Source: Phaseolibacter flectens ATCC 12775 (lineage in GTDB: Bacteria > Pseudomonadota > Gammaproteobacteria > Enterobacterales > Enterobacteriaceae). Taken from it: a stretch of DNA of 64,000 nucleotides. The first letter of the stretch is position 1, and each line of letters begins with the position of its first letter. Under the pieces are notes generated by a model, which was not told where the DNA came from, made no database searches, and worked only from the letters and a program-made list of their open reading frames with translations. Made by a program: the position numbers and the translations under genes. Location: positions 679,084 to 743,083 of the forward strand of contig NZ_JAEE01000001.1 in NCBI RefSeq assembly GCF_000518745.1, given 5' to 3'. Positions 36,154 to 47,471 of the stretch are shown here, in pieces.

Positions 36154-36282
36154 CAGTCTATCCGGTAAGTTCCATGCAGCGCTGTTATATGCTCACGGAA
36201 AGATTTAACCAGATCAACATGACTGTCTATCTGGTGAGATAACAAGTCAATCAAAGTATTCAAAACAAAGTATACTTGGACG

Positions 36283-36849
36283 CTATTTTACGCGTGATAC
36301 ATATTCACCTGAACGGGTATCAACGCGGATCACTTCGCCAATTTGCACGAATAACGGCACTTTTACAACCGCGCCAGTCGTCAGCGTAGCAGGTTTACCA
36401 CCAGTACCCGCAGTATCGCCCTTAAGACCAGGATCAGTCTCGGTAATTTCCGCTTCAATGAAATTAGGCGGAGTCACCATGATCGGATTACCATTCCACA
36501 ATGTCACGATACATTCCGCTTGATCTTGTAACCAGATCCCATTGTCACCAATGGCTTTCGCCTCAGCAGCCAACTGCTCAAATGTGCTATTATTCATGAA
36601 ATGCCAGAACTCACCGTCGTTATAAAGGTAAGTCAGTGTCACATCAACAACGTCTGCGCCTTCTGCAGAGTCTGTTGATTTAAATGTTTTTTCAATTAAT
36701 TTACCGGTTAACAGGCGGCGCATTTTTACACGAGCAAAAGCCTGCCCTTTACCGGGTTTTACAAACTCACTGGATTCGATAGCATAAGGCTCACCATCGA
36801 ACATAATTTTAAGACCGTTGCGAAAATCATTGCTAGAATACGTTGCCAT
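36283..36849 (-). CDS. efp: Elongation factor P
   Basis: Relieves ribosome stalling at consecutive prolines. 188 residues as in E. coli; three beta-barrel domains. The loop [11 protein letters not shown] places the modified lysine at residue 34. epmA and epmB, both in this window, supply its (R)-beta-lysyl modification. The efp and epmB starts are only about 40 bp apart and divergent, so promoters overlap coding sequence. Confidence 0.98.
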   Translation of the reverse strand: MATYSSNDFRNGLKIMFDGEPYAIESSEFVKPGKGQAFARVKMRRLLTGKLIEKTFKSTDSAEGADVVDVTLTYLYNDGEFWHFMNNSTFEQLAAEAKAIGDNGIWLQDQAECIVTLWNGNPIMVTPPNFIEAEITETDPGLKGDTAGTGGKPATLTTGAVVKVPLFVQIGEVIRVDTRSGEYVSRVK

Positions 36850-36889
36850 AAAGGCCCTCTATCATTTTAAACTGGTATCAAATCCCAAA

Positions 36890-37918
36890 ATGGCAAATAT
36901 TGTAACCCATAAAGCCCCTAATAGAGAAGACTGGATCCAACAACTGGCAACGGTTGTGACTGACCCCGAGCAATTATTAACAATGCTGGAATTAGAACAC
37001 CTGCCTGAATTACAGCAAGGGGCCGCTGCGAGACAACTTTTTGCCTTACGGGTTCCTCTGCCTTTTATTGCCAGAATGAAAAAGGGGGATGCCAGTGATC
37101 CCCTCTTATTACAAGTACTGACTCAGTCAGCTGAGTTTATTGAAAGTCCTGGTTTCAGTTATGACCCACTCGATGAACAACAGTCTGTCGTACCTGGTTT
37201 ATTGCATAAATATCATAATCGCGCATTATTATTGGTGAAAACAGGGTGTGCTGTAAATTGTCGCTACTGCTTTCGTCGCCATTTCCCTTACCAAAACAAT
37301 CAAGGTAACAAACATAACTGGATGCAAGCATTAGAGTACATTGCCTCACATCCTGAATTAGAAGAGATCATTTTTTCCGGTGGTGACCCATTAATGGCCA
37401 AAGATGCTGAGCTAAGTTGGCTTATCCAACGACTTGAAGCAATCCCTCATCTCAAACGTTTACGGATCCACAGTCGTTTGCCCGTTGTGATCCCGACGAG
37501 GATCACCGACTCACTTTTGCATCTATTCAGTCAAAGTCGCTTACAGATAGTGATGGTCACGCACATTAACCATGCCCAAGAGATCGATACCACGTTGAGT
37601 GAAGCCATAGCCCGTCTTAAAGCCGTCGGTGTCACGCTACTTAACCAAAGTGTATTACTTAAAGGTGTCAATGACAGTGCTGACTGTCTTGTCGAACTCA
37701 GTAACCAATTGTTTGCCATTGGCATTATGCCTTATTACTTACATGTACTCGATAAAGTTCAGGGTGCGGCACATTTTCTGGTCGATGATCAGCAAGCTCG
37801 TCAATTAGTTCAGCAAATTTTGACAAGATTATCCGGCTTTCTGGTACCGAGATTGACAAGAGAAGTGGCTGGAGCCAGCAGTAAAACCCCCATTGACTTG
37901 CTATTATCCCAACAATAA
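36890..37918 (+). CDS. epmB: EF-P lysine 2,3-aminomutase EpmB
   Basis: Radical-SAM enzyme making (R)-beta-lysine for EpmA. ATG at 36890 gives 342 residues, the E. coli length, beginning MANIVTHKAPNREDWIQQL. The iron-sulfur motif CAVNCRYC and the PLP-enzyme stretch FSGGDPLMAKD are present. The ribosome site is weak; the frame is open upstream to 36818 across the efp start. Confidence 0.96.
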   Translation: MANIVTHKAPNREDWIQQLATVVTDPEQLLTMLELEHLPELQQGAAARQLFALRVPLPFIARMKKGDASDPLLLQVLTQSAEFIESPGFSYDPLDEQQSVVPGLLHKYHNRALLLVKTGCAVNCRYCFRRHFPYQNNQGNKHNWMQALEYIASHPELEEIIFSGGDPLMAKDAELSWLIQRLEAIPHLKRLRIHSRLPVVIPTRITDSLLHLFSQSRLQIVMVTHINHAQEIDTTLSEAIARLKAVGVTLLNQSVLLKGVNDSADCLVELSNQLFAIGIMPYYLHVLDKVQGAAHFLVDDQQARQLVQQILTRLSGFLVPRLTREVAGASSKTPIDLLLSQQ

Positions 37919-37986
37919 CTCACTATAATCATGATCAAGGTGATGCTGTTATTACCTTGTCTTTACTCATTATGGAGGATGAACTT

Positions 37987-38415
37987 ATGTGCAGAACATC
38001 TCTTATGGCCGCCGGTTTACTGTTCGGTTTCAGTCTAACAGTCAACCAAGTCCACGCTGTCGAAACCTGTAAGCAAAAAGCAGAATCGATTGAAAAGAAA
38101 ATTGAGATAGCGAAAAAGTTTAACAATACCCATGAAGTGGCAGGGTTGGAGCAGGCGCTCAGTTCGGCGCGGATCCACTGTAATGATGAGGATCTGAAAA
38201 AAGAGCTCATGCAGGACATTCAGCGAGTAGAAAAGAAACGACAACATAAACAACAAGAAATTGATAAATTACAACAGCGGTTGTCAGATGCAGAGCTGAA
38301 TAAAAATAGCGGTAAAATTGAAAAATACAAGGCGAAGATTGCCAAAAAACAGCAGGATCTAAGTCAGGTACAAGCAAAGCTTTCCCATCTTAAATCCCTC
38401 GCTGACATCAAATAA
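37987..38415 (+). CDS. DUF1090 periplasmic protein, YqjC-like
   Basis: 142-residue protein from ATG at 37987 with GGAGG 8 nt upstream. It has a signal peptide (cleavage near VHA-V), two cysteines (VETC and IHCND) and a long Lys/Gln/Glu-rich helical part typical of coiled coil. This is the DUF1090 pattern of E. coli YqjC, whose role is unknown. It is convergent with yjeI and not found at this place in E. coli. Confidence 0.8.
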   Translation: MCRTSLMAAGLLFGFSLTVNQVHAVETCKQKAESIEKKIEIAKKFNNTHEVAGLEQALSSARIHCNDEDLKKELMQDIQRVEKKRQHKQQEIDKLQQRLSDAELNKNSGKIEKYKAKIAKKQQDLSQVQAKLSHLKSLADIK

Positions 38416-38483
38416 ATTGGTATTGCTGTCACCTCGCCAGCACTGCTAAATGCTTTGCTGGCCAGCTTATTACTTTAAATCGA

Positions 38484-38846
38484 CTATTGGCCTTCAGGAC
38501 AGCGAAAGACCTGCCCAGACATTTTGGTCGACACTGGGATGAAATTAGACACCAACGACATGGCTGGGGTGCTGACATCATAGATCACATTACCGCCCAT
38601 CATTGCAGCTTGGTTACGTAAATTATTAGCCGCACCTCTTAACGCATTGCCACCTTCTGGCTGCTGAGCCGTTAACCAGTTACTCTGCACCCCTGTCGCC
38701 TTTCCTAACAGCTTACAGTCAGCAGAAGGAGGCGTATCGACAAAGCGCACCCGTTGCCCCTCTACCGTGAGCTGATTTCCCGTTGAACTGCAACCTGCCA
38801 GTACCACGGCAAATAACACTGTCGCTGCTGATTTATTCAGACGCAT
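38484..38846 (-). CDS. yjeI: Lipoprotein YjeI (DUF4156)
   Basis: 120-residue lipoprotein with lipobox LAGC at about residue 16-19, then the DUF4156 core (SNWLTAQQPEGGNALRGAAN, AAMMGGNVIYD) and a final pair of Cys. Matches E. coli YjeI, which also lies downstream of groEL. Function unknown; likely anchored in the outer membrane. Confidence 0.9.
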   Translation of the reverse strand: MRLNKSAATVLFAVVLAGCSSTGNQLTVEGQRVRFVDTPPSADCKLLGKATGVQSNWLTAQQPEGGNALRGAANNLRNQAAMMGGNVIYDVSTPAMSLVSNFIPVSTKMSGQVFRCPEGQ

Positions 38847-38978
38847 AGGATCCCTTATTTATGATCAATGGTAAGAATTTACATTAACCTGATAACAGGC
38901 TGTTCTACAAGCCCTAGGCGCACAAATGTCAATGCATCGTCGTCCGATATTCTGTTAATCAAACGGGGCTTAATGATG

Positions 38979-39010
38979 AAAAAAGCCCGCAACGCTTAAG
39001 CGTTGCGGGC
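38979..39010 (-). terminator. Strong intrinsic terminator, probably of groESL
   Basis: A 26-nt perfect palindrome (38985-39010; half-site GCCCGCAACGCTT) is followed on the minus strand by six T. It is 40 nt beyond the 3' end of the group II intron. With the intron removed it would lie about 530 nt after groEL. Confidence 0.85.
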
Positions 39011-39091
39011 CTATTAGCTCAGAACATACTGGCTCTGGCGAAACAGATTTGTCGGGTAGCAGCAGCACATTACTGTGCCGCCGCCCCCTAA

Positions 39092-39125
39092 GAACCGTAC
39101 ATGCAAGTTTCCCCGCATACGGCTC
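39092..39125 (-). ncRNA. Group II intron domain V
   Basis: 34-nt catalytic hairpin: AGCCGTATGCGG/CTTGCATGTACGGTT stem with GAAA tetraloop and the two-nucleotide bulge. Such conservation suggests the ribozyme is functional. Confidence 0.92.
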
Positions 39126-39168
39126 AAGCCTTTATAAGCCCTCACTATTGTTTGGGCCGACAACCTAC

Positions 39169-39651
39169 CTACTTGTCGATAACATCAGTATAGGTAAATG
39201 CTTCATAACCTAATCTTGTTTTTCTATGCAAATCTTGTCTCATTGCCACTACGATGTTACCAATGGCTCTTCGACCAATTACAGGATCCGGAACAATACC
39301 CTTACTTTCCCTAACAAGGGCAACCATATCGTTGATTGCTACAATGACTTCATCCGAACAATATAACCATGATCGATATTGTTCTTCGAAGAACTCCTTT
39401 TTCGTCTTGGCGTTAGCTGTATGCCCAACGAAACCTTGTAACTTAACCAACAACTTGGCGTATTGTTCCTCTTTGTACTTCAAAGCAGAGTCACTACGCT
39501 TGGATTTAACTCCATAGTAGTAAGTCAGCGCTGCACCAATAAACAAACTTACTATTGGTATCAAAGATTTAAAGAGGTCTATCACTTGTTCCATAGCGTA
39601 GTACCATTTACACTTTTTGCTTATTAAACGGTACCCACACACAAGATGCAA
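39169..39651 (-). CDS. Cargo ORF in intron domain IV: predicted membrane-anchored protein
   Basis: Frame lying between the maturase stop and domain V. It may start at TTG 39651 (160 residues, directly after the maturase TAG) or at ATG 39594 (141 residues, MEQVIDLFKSLIPIVSLFIG). One transmembrane segment (about residues 10-28 of the shorter form) is followed by a charged helical part (KSKRSDSALKYKEEQYAKLL) and a soluble domain ending YEAFTYTDVIDK. No family is recognised. One membrane anchor followed by a coiled-coil-like segment is common in accessory and defence-associated proteins, but that is only a resemblance. Group II introns rarely carry a second gene. Confidence 0.65.
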   Translation of the reverse strand: MHLVCGYRLISKKCKWYYAMEQVIDLFKSLIPIVSLFIGAALTYYYGVKSKRSDSALKYKEEQYAKLLVKLQGFVGHTANAKTKKEFFEEQYRSWLYCSDEVIVAINDMVALVRESKGIVPDPVIGRRAIGNIVVAMRQDLHRKTRLGYEAFTYTDVIDK

Positions 39652-41310
39652 CTAAAATCCTTTGAGGTTATGCACCAACCGATGACAGTTAGGATGTAAC
39701 ATCATTAAGTTATCGATTTCGTCACCACCACCGTCTACTCGTCTGATAATGTGATGGACATCCCAATCATCATTATCTCTGAATATTTGGTGGCAGATCG
39801 GACACCGATGGCCCTGTCGCTCCCAAATTAATCTCAGTTTTCCTCGCTGCATTTTTCCTTCTTTCCAGCGCTTAACCTGCCGCTGTTCGAAGTACAACTC
39901 GTCAACCGGATCATATGGATTAGCCTCAGACCTGATTTTAATGTGACGTTTTATAGGGATATCTTTGCAGGATACCAACCTTTGCAGGCCGTTTTCCGCA
40001 TCTACACTCTGGAATACCCAGTTCTCGCAACCTATCGCGTGAAAATACTTCTGTTTCACCCAGTACTTGTTGCGATTACCGTGCCGACGGCATGACCAGC
40101 GCCAGAGCAACTTCCAGACGCGATAGTCGATATAGCTAAACGTCTCTTTGGCGACAATATGACGATGATAATTTGCCCAACCCCGCAGCACCGGATTAAG
40201 TTGCCTTATCAGATCACCTTGTTTTGACGCCGCATTGCGTTTCACTATTTGCCGGACTTTCTGGAGGTGATTACGCAATCCCTTAGCAGCAGGCTTTATC
40301 AGCATTTTGCCATGGTACTTACGCACGTTCTGCCCCAGAAAATCAAACCCTTCGGAGATATGCGTCACCACCGTTTTTTCTGGTGATAATTGCAGCCCTC
40401 GCTCAGCCATAAAGGCCTCGACAAGGGGTTTGACTTCATTTTCCAGCAACTCCTGAGAGATGCCAGTGATGATGAAATCATCTGCATAGCGCACATAATT
40501 GACCTTGGTTTTGTAGCTGGCTTTGGTGTTTTTCTTCCCAAAATGGGTTTCTAACACCGCTTCCAGCCCATCCAGTGCCATATTTGCCAGTACAGGGGAA
40601 ATAATGCCCCCCTGTGGTGTACCAGCCTCCGTCGGGTATAACCGACCGGATTCCATGAATCCCGCTTTAAGCCATTTCCCGAGCACCTGTTTGTCCAACG
40701 GAATGTTGGCAAGTAACCAGTCATGGCTGATATTGTCAAAACACCCTTTTATATCGCCTTCCAGTACCCATTCAGCAGAGCTTTTACGACTGAGATTAAC
40801 AAAACACTGCTCAATCGCATCTGCCGCCGAACGTGCCGGACGAAAGCCATAGCTGTTGCGGTCGGCCGTTGTTTCCGAGACGGGGTCAAGTGCCAGCAGG
40901 TGTAACGCCTGCATCGCTCTGTCTTTCATCGTCGGTATACCCAGAGGACGGCGTTTGCCGTTGCTCTTGGGAATGTAAACACGCCTTAACGGAGACGGTT
41001 TGTAACCCGTCCGTTTTAGCTGACCTATCGCCTGCCACTTACTTCCGGGAGTGTTCCACAACTGGCGATCCACTCCGGCTGTCTTTTTGCCTCGATTTTC
41101 GGTAACTCGCCTGACAGCCAGTGCTTTAGCTGCAAACGAGCGCGTCAGCATCCTTTGCAGGGCTTTCACCCTACGCCAGCGCTTCTGCTCCGTTGCCTTT
41201 GCGATTCGTATCTGTAGCCCTCTGACCTGACGGTGTACCTGACGCCAGTTAATCTGGTGCCAATTTTCCGCCCTGCCGGAAAGCGCAGGTACTTTTATTA
41301 ACGTACTCAA
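39652..41310 (-). CDS. ltrA: Group II intron reverse transcriptase/maturase with HNH endonuclease
   Basis: 552-residue intron-encoded protein that splices its own intron and drives target-primed retrohoming. It has an N-terminal RT0 region, RT fingers/palm with catalytic YADD at residues 275-278, the maturase X domain (about 350-450), and a C-terminal HNH nuclease with [15 protein letters not shown] and [12 protein letters not shown]. No frameshift or lost catalytic residue is visible. It starts at ATG 41310. Confidence 0.95.
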   Translation of the reverse strand: MSTLIKVPALSGRAENWHQINWRQVHRQVRGLQIRIAKATEQKRWRRVKALQRMLTRSFAAKALAVRRVTENRGKKTAGVDRQLWNTPGSKWQAIGQLKRTGYKPSPLRRVYIPKSNGKRRPLGIPTMKDRAMQALHLLALDPVSETTADRNSYGFRPARSAADAIEQCFVNLSRKSSAEWVLEGDIKGCFDNISHDWLLANIPLDKQVLGKWLKAGFMESGRLYPTEAGTPQGGIISPVLANMALDGLEAVLETHFGKKNTKASYKTKVNYVRYADDFIITGISQELLENEVKPLVEAFMAERGLQLSPEKTVVTHISEGFDFLGQNVRKYHGKMLIKPAAKGLRNHLQKVRQIVKRNAASKQGDLIRQLNPVLRGWANYHRHIVAKETFSYIDYRVWKLLWRWSCRRHGNRNKYWVKQKYFHAIGCENWVFQSVDAENGLQRLVSCKDIPIKRHIKIRSEANPYDPVDELYFEQRQVKRWKEGKMQRGKLRLIWERQGHRCPICHQIFRDNDDWDVHHIIRRVDGGGDEIDNLMMLHPNCHRLVHNLKGF

Positions 41311-41935
41311 CTTGCTACCCTCCTCAGTGCTTTTGGTTAGAAAGCCCCGAACGAATAGCAGACGGACAACCCCCTTACGGGAGTTATCTTATGCTCCCGC
41401 AAGGGTCTGGTTAGGGTGGGTATGAACCACCTTAGCCAGCTTTCTGCCACGTTAGATTGCTTTACAGTACTGCACACAATTAAAGACCAGTCGGAAGTCT
41501 GCCCCGTTTCCGGTGGAGGAACATTTAACCCCCTATCCATTCCATTACAGAATGGCATTCGCTTTCTCCAACCTCCTCTACCCGCACCCTCAACAGCTTG
41601 TCTTGCGACTCACCTGCCACATTGTGGCGAAGATACGGGCTTACCGAGTTCCGTACTCATGACACGAATCACTTAGGTTCTGCCTATACACCGAAGGTCT
41701 GTTGGTAACGTATTCCCAGATGTAAAAGGAATAACCGACCTTGTACCTTTTGGTCACAGCATATCAGTAGCTTTTGCTGCTTGCGGCTGACGGTGCTTAC
41801 GGACAGTTCACTTAACGTTAACCCTATGATCCAGCCTAGCCTCTCATTTGCCTGCTACTGGCAAAATCCACTGCTTATCTCACGATAAAACAGCACCCAA
41901 ACATCGGGGAGTACATTGTCAGAGCGCTCTCACAC

Positions 41936-42423
41936 CTCACCATTACTGGCGACGCGCTGCTCCCAGGCTACTGCTAGTTACATAACAGGTCTGGCTCTGT
42001 ATCAAACAGCAATACAGTCAGACAATCATGCGTACAGCTTCACACCGGTAGGTGCCAGCATACATAACATTAATAAAGACGATGTCTTCCCCGCTACATC
42101 ACAAGTCAAAACAGCAACTTGCTTCAGCGTGAATCTATTGAGACGTTACAATAGTTATAAAAGTTAATATATTTGATAAATTTCAAATAGTTATAACAGT
42201 TAATACATTTGTAAGTTTTAAGGGACTCTGACTTTAAAGCCATATCCGGAAGTTAGGGCTTCGCTAAGCGAAGCGCCGATGTTCCAGAGGCATTTAAAGT
42301 CCGGAACATCGGACATTTATTACATTTATGCTACTTAATGCGGGATATAGTGAACACAACCTAAGTTAGTGTTCACTATCGACGTAGCACGCTAGGCTAG
42401 CTACCTACGCGACTCTCGTCGCA
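41936..42423. repeat. Repeat- and hairpin-rich 3' flank of groEL
   Basis: No gene seen. Two 26-bp direct repeats (42150-42175 and 42186-42211, 24 of 26 identical, 36-bp period, core AATAGTTATAA-AGTTAATA) are followed by three hairpins: CTTCGC-TAA-GCGAAG (42259-42273), CCGATGTTCC with GGAACATCGG (42276-42312), and ATAGTGAACAC with GTGTTCACTAT (42347-42379). Confidence 0.8.
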
Positions 42424-44085
<1,662 letters not shown>

Positions 44086-44117
44086 TTAATAAAATTTAAA
44101 GTAGAGATTCAGGGGGA

Positions 44118-44411
44118 TTATGCCGTTACAATGGCCAGAATATCGCTTTCAGAGAGGATCAGTACCTCTTCGCCATCGATTTTTTCTGATTTAGCGCCAT
44201 ACCCTTCATTGAAGATCACCACATCGCCTACTTTGACATCCAGCGCTTTAACTTCACCAGTTTCGAGGATACGTCCTTGGCCCACAGCCAGTACTTCTCC
44301 ACGAGTGGATTTGGTTGCAGCAGAACCGGTCAGAACAATACCGCCAGCAGATTTGGCTTCTTCTTCTTTACGCTTGATGATCACACGATCATGCAGTGGA
44401 CGAATATTCAT
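44118..44411 (-). CDS. groES: Co-chaperonin GroES
   Basis: 97-residue lid of the GroEL chamber, starting [18 protein letters not shown], with the mobile loop ([12 protein letters not shown]) at about residues 19-31. Ribosome site AGGAG 7 nt upstream. Confidence 0.99.
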   Translation of the reverse strand: MNIRPLHDRVIIKRKEEEAKSAGGIVLTGSAATKSTRGEVLAVGQGRILETGEVKALDVKVGDVVIFNEGYGAKSEKIDGEEVLILSESDILAIVTA

Positions 44412-44490
44412 TCGATAGTTCTCCTATGAAATATCTGTTTTATTAAGATTCAAGGTCATTCACCAGCAAGCTAGCATTGTGTCATCAGAG

Positions 44491-44516
44491 ATAAGGGCTG
44501 CATGATGCTTTTCAAG
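44491..44516 (-). promoter_or_regulatory. Sigma-32 heat-shock promoter of groESL
   Basis: On the minus strand CCCCCTTGAAA and CCCTTAT are separated so that CTTGAAA and CCCTTAT have a 12-nt spacer, the same spacing as the E. coli groE heat-shock promoter. It lies 80 nt before groES. Confidence 0.8.
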
Positions 44517-44645
44517 GGGGAAAAGAAAAAAAATTCGATAACTTTTCCCCTCGATCGGAGGCAGTAGATAAACAGTTATAGAATTTATTATAAAAATCAA
44601 AAACAAAGAGCCCAACAAACAAATTGATGATGAATAATCTTATTT

Positions 44646-45104
44646 TTATTGTGGCGGTAATTTGTTCTTATTTTGAGCCTGTTGTTGATCTTTACGCTCA
44701 AACTCACCTTCCACAGTATAGCCGGCCCCCTCATGCGATCGCTTCATGTTGAAGCGCAGAAAAGGTTGTACGCCACGTACTACACTGTTTTGTAAGGGAC
44801 GGAATAATAACAACGCACCCAGAAAATCGGTAAAAAATCCAGGAATAATCAGTAACACACCCGCAATCGCAATCGCCAAGCTGCGCGTAATTTCACGCGA
44901 GGGATCTTGATTCTTGGATAATTTTTGTTGTAACTGAGCCATACTGAGGATCCCTTGTTTTTTGAAGAGCGCTATCCCCAATACGGACGTAAACACCAAA
45001 AGGAGCAGTGTCAGAAGTACGCCTAATTGATCGGCTACCGCGATAAATAAGGATATTTCTAACCAGATGAAAGCAAAAAAACACAAAAATGGCAGCCAAC
45101 GCAC
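44646..45104 (-). CDS. fxsA: FxsA membrane protein
   Basis: 152-residue inner-membrane protein with three to four hydrophobic segments (to about residue 110) and a charged, Gln/Lys-rich tail. It begins MRWLPFLCFFAFIWLEISL and has the family block PGFFTDFLGALLL. E. coli FxsA overproduction blocks phage T7 exclusion by F plasmid. Same place, next to groES, as in E. coli. Confidence 0.92.
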   Translation of the reverse strand: MRWLPFLCFFAFIWLEISLFIAVADQLGVLLTLLLLVFTSVLGIALFKKQGILSMAQLQQKLSKNQDPSREITRSLAIAIAGVLLIIPGFFTDFLGALLLFRPLQNSVVRGVQPFLRFNMKRSHEGAGYTVEGEFERKDQQQAQNKNKLPPQ

Positions 45105-45774
45105 ATGATCCTCCTGTGGATCTGAAAACAGAGAAAGTCAATAACAACAAGCTGAGGCTCTCTGCTGAATAGTTGAATAAATAAGATGGAGCCATCTGCC
45201 TAAAAATTCAACTAGATGAGTAAAAATACCGCTTTTAGGTACATTTATTGTGACAGAACAGGATAAAATCTGCGTTGTTGAATGTCTAGACTAACTAATA
45301 TACGTATTCAGCCGATTGAAGTGTGATGTTTATCGTTACTGATACAGGGTGTGCGCACGTTTAAACGCTGGATGGGCAGTTGACACCGCAACGTAAGGGG
45401 ATTAGCGACACGGCATTGAATGAAAATTTCGCATCATTAAGAACAGATTATGTTACTATTTTGTTTCTAATGTGTTAACTATCGCTTAATTCATATTGTC
45501 CAGTCTTTCTATCTGGTTTTATTAAGAAAGTGAATGTCGGTTAAGGATTTTTTAATACATGGGCTGTTGTTTTATTCTTATAGCATGAAAAGTTACAATA
45601 AAGTGATCTGTACAACTGCTTTTTTTAAATAAAACTTTATTATTGCAGTATACATATTTACAGAGTGAAATTTATGTAACCTTTTTTCACATAAGTAACA
45701 TTTATGCCAGTAACACAATATCGTATTTTATTAACAACAGTGGTAACTACAATATTCAATTTAAGAAGGTTAAA
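45105..45774. other. Intergenic control region between fxsA and aspA
   Basis: 670 bp, no gene seen; upstream promoters of both divergent genes must be here. TTATGT and ACATAA (45673-45695) form an imperfect CRP-like dyad about 80 nt before aspA, but the spacing is one base off consensus. Confidence 0.4.
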
Positions 45775-47208
45775 ATGACCAATAATATCCGTATCGAAGA
45801 AGACCTGCTGGGTTCGCGTGAAATTCCCGCCGATGCCTATTACGGAATTCATACGTTACGTGCCGTTGAGAATTTTTGTATAAGCAGTAATAAAATAAGT
45901 GATATTCCTGAATTCGTTCGGGGTATGGTCATGGTAAAAAAAGCAGCGGCACTGGCAAACAAACAGTTAAAAACAATTCCAAAAAACATCGCAGATGCCA
46001 TTATCAAAGCCTGCGATGAAGTGCTAAATAATGGTACCTGTATGGATCAATTCCCTGTCGACGTGTATCAGGGCGGTGCAGGGACTTCGGTGAATATGAA
46101 CACCAATGAAGTGCTCGCCAATATTGGGTTGGAATCCCTAGGGCGCCAAAAGGGCGAATATCAGTACCTCAACCCCAATGACCACGTCAACATGTGTCAA
46201 TCAACCAATGATGCCTACCCGACTGGGTTTCGAATCGCTGTTTATCATTCCCTGTTAAAACTGACTGAAGCGATCAGTCTCCTGAGTGATGGTTTTCAAA
46301 AAAAAGCCCAAGAATTTAAAGAAATTCTAAAAATGGGCAGAACCCAGTTACAGGATGCGGTGCCAATGACGGTTGGCCAAGAGTTCAATGCGTTTAGTGT
46401 GCTGTTAAAAGAAGAAAAGAAAAATATTTTGCATATTGCAAGCTTGTTACTCGAAGTCAATCTCGGTGCCACCGCGATCGGTACTCGCCTGAATACGCCA
46501 GAGGGTTACCAAACACTGGCCGTAGATTATTTGGCTCAGGTCAGTGGATTACCCGTTGTCCCCGCGGAAGATCTGATCGAAGCGACCTCCGATTGTGGTG
46601 CTTACGTGATGGTTCACTCCGCCCTCAAAAGGTTGGCGGTCAAGCTGTCTAAAATCTGTAATGATTTAAGATTACTGTCATCCGGCCCACGTGCGGGATT
46701 TAATGAAATTAATCTGCCCCAATTACAAGCAGGATCATCGATTATGCCTGCCAAAGTTAATCCTGTGGTACCTGAAGTCGTCAATCAAGTGTGTTTTAAA
46801 GTGATTGGTAACGATATTACCGTGACCATGGCCGCTGAAGCCGGACAATTGCAACTGAATGTTATGGAGCCAGTGATTGGTCAAGCGCTGTTTGAGTCCA
46901 TTTCTATCCTCAGCAATGCCTGTTTTAACTTATTATATAAGTGTGTCACTGGGATCACCGCGAATAAGACGTTCTGTGAGAACTATGTGCTCAACTCTAT
47001 CGGTATCGTGACCTATTTGAATCCCTATATTGGCCACCATAATGGCGATATTGTTGGTAAAATTTGTGCTGAAACTGGAAAAAGCGTCCGCGAAGTTGTT
47101 TTAGAACGTGGCTTGTTAACCGCTGACGAAATCGATGATATTTTTTCTGTTGAAAACCTCATGCACCCAGCTTATAAAGCCAAACTGTATAATGATGAAA
47201 CAGAATAG
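45775..47208 (+). CDS. aspA: Aspartate ammonia-lyase
   Basis: Converts aspartate to fumarate and ammonia. ATG at 45775 (AAGAAGG upstream) gives 477 residues, near E. coli 478. The fumarase/aspartase signature [11 protein letters not shown] is present. The frame is open back to 45643, but that part is non-homologous. The fumarate/C4 partner dcuA and the frd operon, usually close, are absent from this window. Confidence 0.96.
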   Translation: MTNNIRIEEDLLGSREIPADAYYGIHTLRAVENFCISSNKISDIPEFVRGMVMVKKAAALANKQLKTIPKNIADAIIKACDEVLNNGTCMDQFPVDVYQGGAGTSVNMNTNEVLANIGLESLGRQKGEYQYLNPNDHVNMCQSTNDAYPTGFRIAVYHSLLKLTEAISLLSDGFQKKAQEFKEILKMGRTQLQDAVPMTVGQEFNAFSVLLKEEKKNILHIASLLLEVNLGATAIGTRLNTPEGYQTLAVDYLAQVSGLPVVPAEDLIEATSDCGAYVMVHSALKRLAVKLSKICNDLRLLSSGPRAGFNEINLPQLQAGSSIMPAKVNPVVPEVVNQVCFKVIGNDITVTMAAEAGQLQLNVMEPVIGQALFESISILSNACFNLLYKCVTGITANKTFCENYVLNSIGIVTYLNPYIGHHNGDIVGKICAETGKSVREVVLERGLLTADEIDDIFSVENLMHPAYKAKLYNDETE

Positions 47209-47471
47209 TCACTGATTCATTGGCATCTTGGTGCGCTCGGGATGCGTCGATGCGCACCCCCTTTATGTCTAGATGATGGGGGGTAATACACAGAGAATAG
47301 ACCGTTAACAACGCCGAATAAAGGTTAAACACTCCGTGATCTCCCCCGGCAGATCCTCTATAATCTAGGCCAATCCCCTGACTATCATTATCACTGATAA
47401 CGAAAATACACCTTATCATGATAATCAAGGTTGATTTTTCGCCCACTTGATGGAGAACCTCATTTCCTACC

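Larger units (their letters stand above)
39051..41935 (-). mobile_element. Group II intron with RT-HNH maturase and cargo ORF
   Basis: 5' end GTGTG at 41935-41931 fits the GUGYG consensus, 625 nt before the maturase start. Domain V (39092-39125) is a 34-nt hairpin beginning GAGCCGTATGCGG with a GAAA loop and ending TACGGTTC. Domain VI follows, and the intron ends with CTACCCGAC at 39051. Total about 2.9 kb. It lies on the groEL strand in the 3' flank of groEL. The 3' end is firm; the 5' end is inferred from the consensus. Confidence 0.85.

Noticed and set aside
41916..42167. 83-codon plus-strand frame at the intron 5' junction
   Set aside because: It crosses the intron boundary antisense to the intron, has no ribosome site or family resemblance, and is likely chance.
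45673..45695. CRP site before aspA
   Set aside because: The dyad TTATGT...ACATAA has the wrong half-site spacing and only one good half; kept only as a remark.
47385..47430. Fur-box-like ATCATTATCACTGATAAC and TCATGATAATC before dsbD
   Set aside because: Matches to the 19-bp consensus are partial in both orientations, and neither aspA nor dsbD is a usual Fur target.
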